A stretch of DNA of 5,355 bases from a bacterium UBP17_UBA6191 (GTDB lineage Bacteria > Muiribacteriota > UBA6191), in NCBI GenBank assembly GCA_002422125.1, contig DITF01000380.1:1-5355 (forward strand), read 5' to 3'. Every line of letters begins with the position of its first letter. The first letter of the stretch is position 1. The position numbers and the translations under genes are program-made. The notes below the pieces were generated by a model. The model searched no databases. It saw only the letters and a list, made by a program, of their open reading frames with translations, and was not told the origin of the DNA. This document shows, piece by piece, positions 4,389 through 5,355 of this stretch.

Positions 4389-5355
4389 TGTTTTACAGCG
4401 ATTGGTCCTTTACCACGGGCAATGAGGGCAATTTTGCCAGACTCAAGATTCATCAAGCAAATCTGATCGTCGCCTAGCTGAGCAACAACATAGCCTCCAG
4501 ATAATTGGGTGGCATTGCGAACTGGCCATGCGACAAACGGCAACTCAAGGGCATAGTAAACGGTCTGCCCTGTCTTTTCATTCTTGCCCCTAATCCCCTC
4601 AATAGGCCAGTATCCAGTGCGAAACTTCCAGTCGGATTCTGTTCCTATGGCAGGTACCGGACCATAATTGGATCCTGATCCCACGGGCTTCTCAGAATAT
4701 CCTTCCACAATCCGCCATTCAATTGGCGCATGTTCTGAAAAATTATCTAAAATCATAGACTCTGTCTCTGCCCCTCGATCTTCCGACTCAAGGTAAACAT
4801 AAAGGTCAAAGAGAGAATCTTCGCCAGGGCGCGCGAAGAGCCGGTCATTTCGGTGGTTCGCCGTTGCCTCAGATATTGTCTGTTTGGAATCAGAATCGAT
4901 TAGATTCATTCGAACAACCTGATCACCTTCTTCGGACAGGTAGTAGAGGGCATAGGGCTCGGTAAGCTTCATCTTATCCGCAGACACCACCTCAAACTCA
5001 GTCAGCATCGAAGTGCCACTCGCTATCCAATACCAAATGAAAAGCAGGATGTAACTTCTGGCGTTGATCGCTAAAGTCGCTGAACAAGTCCGCTGCAAGC
5101 GATGTTCTCGGGAGCCCAACGCAAACCAAAAAAACACAAACTCAATCAGAAGCGTGACCACAAAGGCGGCGGCGACAAAAGCCAAAAACCAACTCTGAAT
5201 ATTCTGGATAGTTATTTCCACCAGTGAAGGTAAATAAACGGCAAAGAGGGTACTACCAACCCAAGCCGATGCATAATTGGCTGCGATGAGGATTAGAACG
5301 GATTTCCACTTCGAGCACTTGAATAGCCTAGTGCATATTATGCTAGACCTCGATC
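4385..5355 (-). CDS. membrane protein with three visible TMs and large exported domain, 5' end beyond right edge (partial)
   Basis: The frame is open from the right edge to TAA at 4385-4387, showing 322 residues. A GTG at 5219-5221 would give 278 residues. I doubt that start: it has no SD, and the 44 codons upstream encode a good membrane segment preceded by basic residues (RLFKCSKWK, then SVLILIAANYASAWVG). No ATG, GTG or TTG occurs in frame upstream inside the window, so the real start is probably outside it. Counting visible residues, TMs lie at about 18-40, 54-78 and 91-112. Residues about 115-322 form a soluble, strand-rich exported domain (for example ALYYLSEEGDQVVRMNLIDS, YYALELPFVAWP, GYVVAQLGDDQICLMNLESG). 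No catalytic motif is seen and I do not recognise the family. Its 3' end abuts the IS3 remnant, but the closing strand (GKIALIARGKGPIAV) looks natural, so the C-terminus is probably intact or nearly so. Confidence 0.8.
   Translation of the reverse strand, partial: SRSSIICTRLFKCSKWKSVLILIAANYASAWVGSTLFAVYLPSLVEITIQNIQSWFLAFVAAAFVVTLLIEFVFFWFALGSREHRLQRTCSATLAINARSYILLFIWYWIASGTSMLTEFEVVSADKMKLTEPYALYYLSEEGDQVVRMNLIDSDSKQTISEATANHRNDRLFARPGEDSLFDLYVYLESEDRGAETESMILDNFSEHAPIEWRIVEGYSEKPVGSGSNYGPVPAIGTESDWKFRTGYWPIEGIRGKNEKTGQTVYYALELPFVAWPVRNATQLSGGYVVAQLGDDQICLMNLESGKIALIARGKGPIAVKQ

Overview
The window suggests a Gram-negative bacterium, because it encodes a lipoprotein with a clear lipobox and several exported TPR-type proteins. 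No rRNA, tRNA or diagnostic housekeeping gene is present, so I cannot name a genus. Every gene I can support reads on the minus strand, so transcription runs from the right edge to the left. Both ends are GATC (positions 1-4 and 5352-5355), as expected for an insert cut with a Sau3AI/MboI-type enzyme. The first and last genes are both cut by the window ends.

Left block (1-2505, with a promoter up to about 2573): a compact four-gene operon. It starts with a stand-alone MutT-like protein whose Nudix box has lost its catalytic residues. Next come an exported TPR protein, a short lipoprotein with a Pro-rich tether and a helical domain, and an exported helical/TPR protein with a coiled-coil-like tail that runs off the left edge. 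Gaps are about 20 and 13 bases, then a 4-base ATGA overlap, so the genes are almost certainly co-transcribed and partly translationally coupled. Three of the four products look envelope-located. A sigma70-like promoter and a Shine-Dalgarno (SD) sequence precede the first gene. A pair of short direct repeats sits between genes two and three.

Middle block (2506-4253): an intergenic stretch with an imperfect inverted repeat, then a five-TM membrane protein of unknown function with a C-terminal exported domain, then a RimJ/RimL-type GNAT acetyltransferase.

Right block (4254-5355): a 45-codon C-terminal remnant of an IS3-family transposase. It is wedged with no spare bases between the GNAT start codon and the 3' end of another membrane protein gene. 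That last gene stays open to the right edge, where an extra N-terminal TM segment can be read, so the GTG at 5221 is probably not its true start. The block looks like accessory DNA remodelled by an IS insertion and later deletion. The left block looks like a stable chromosomal operon of unknown role.
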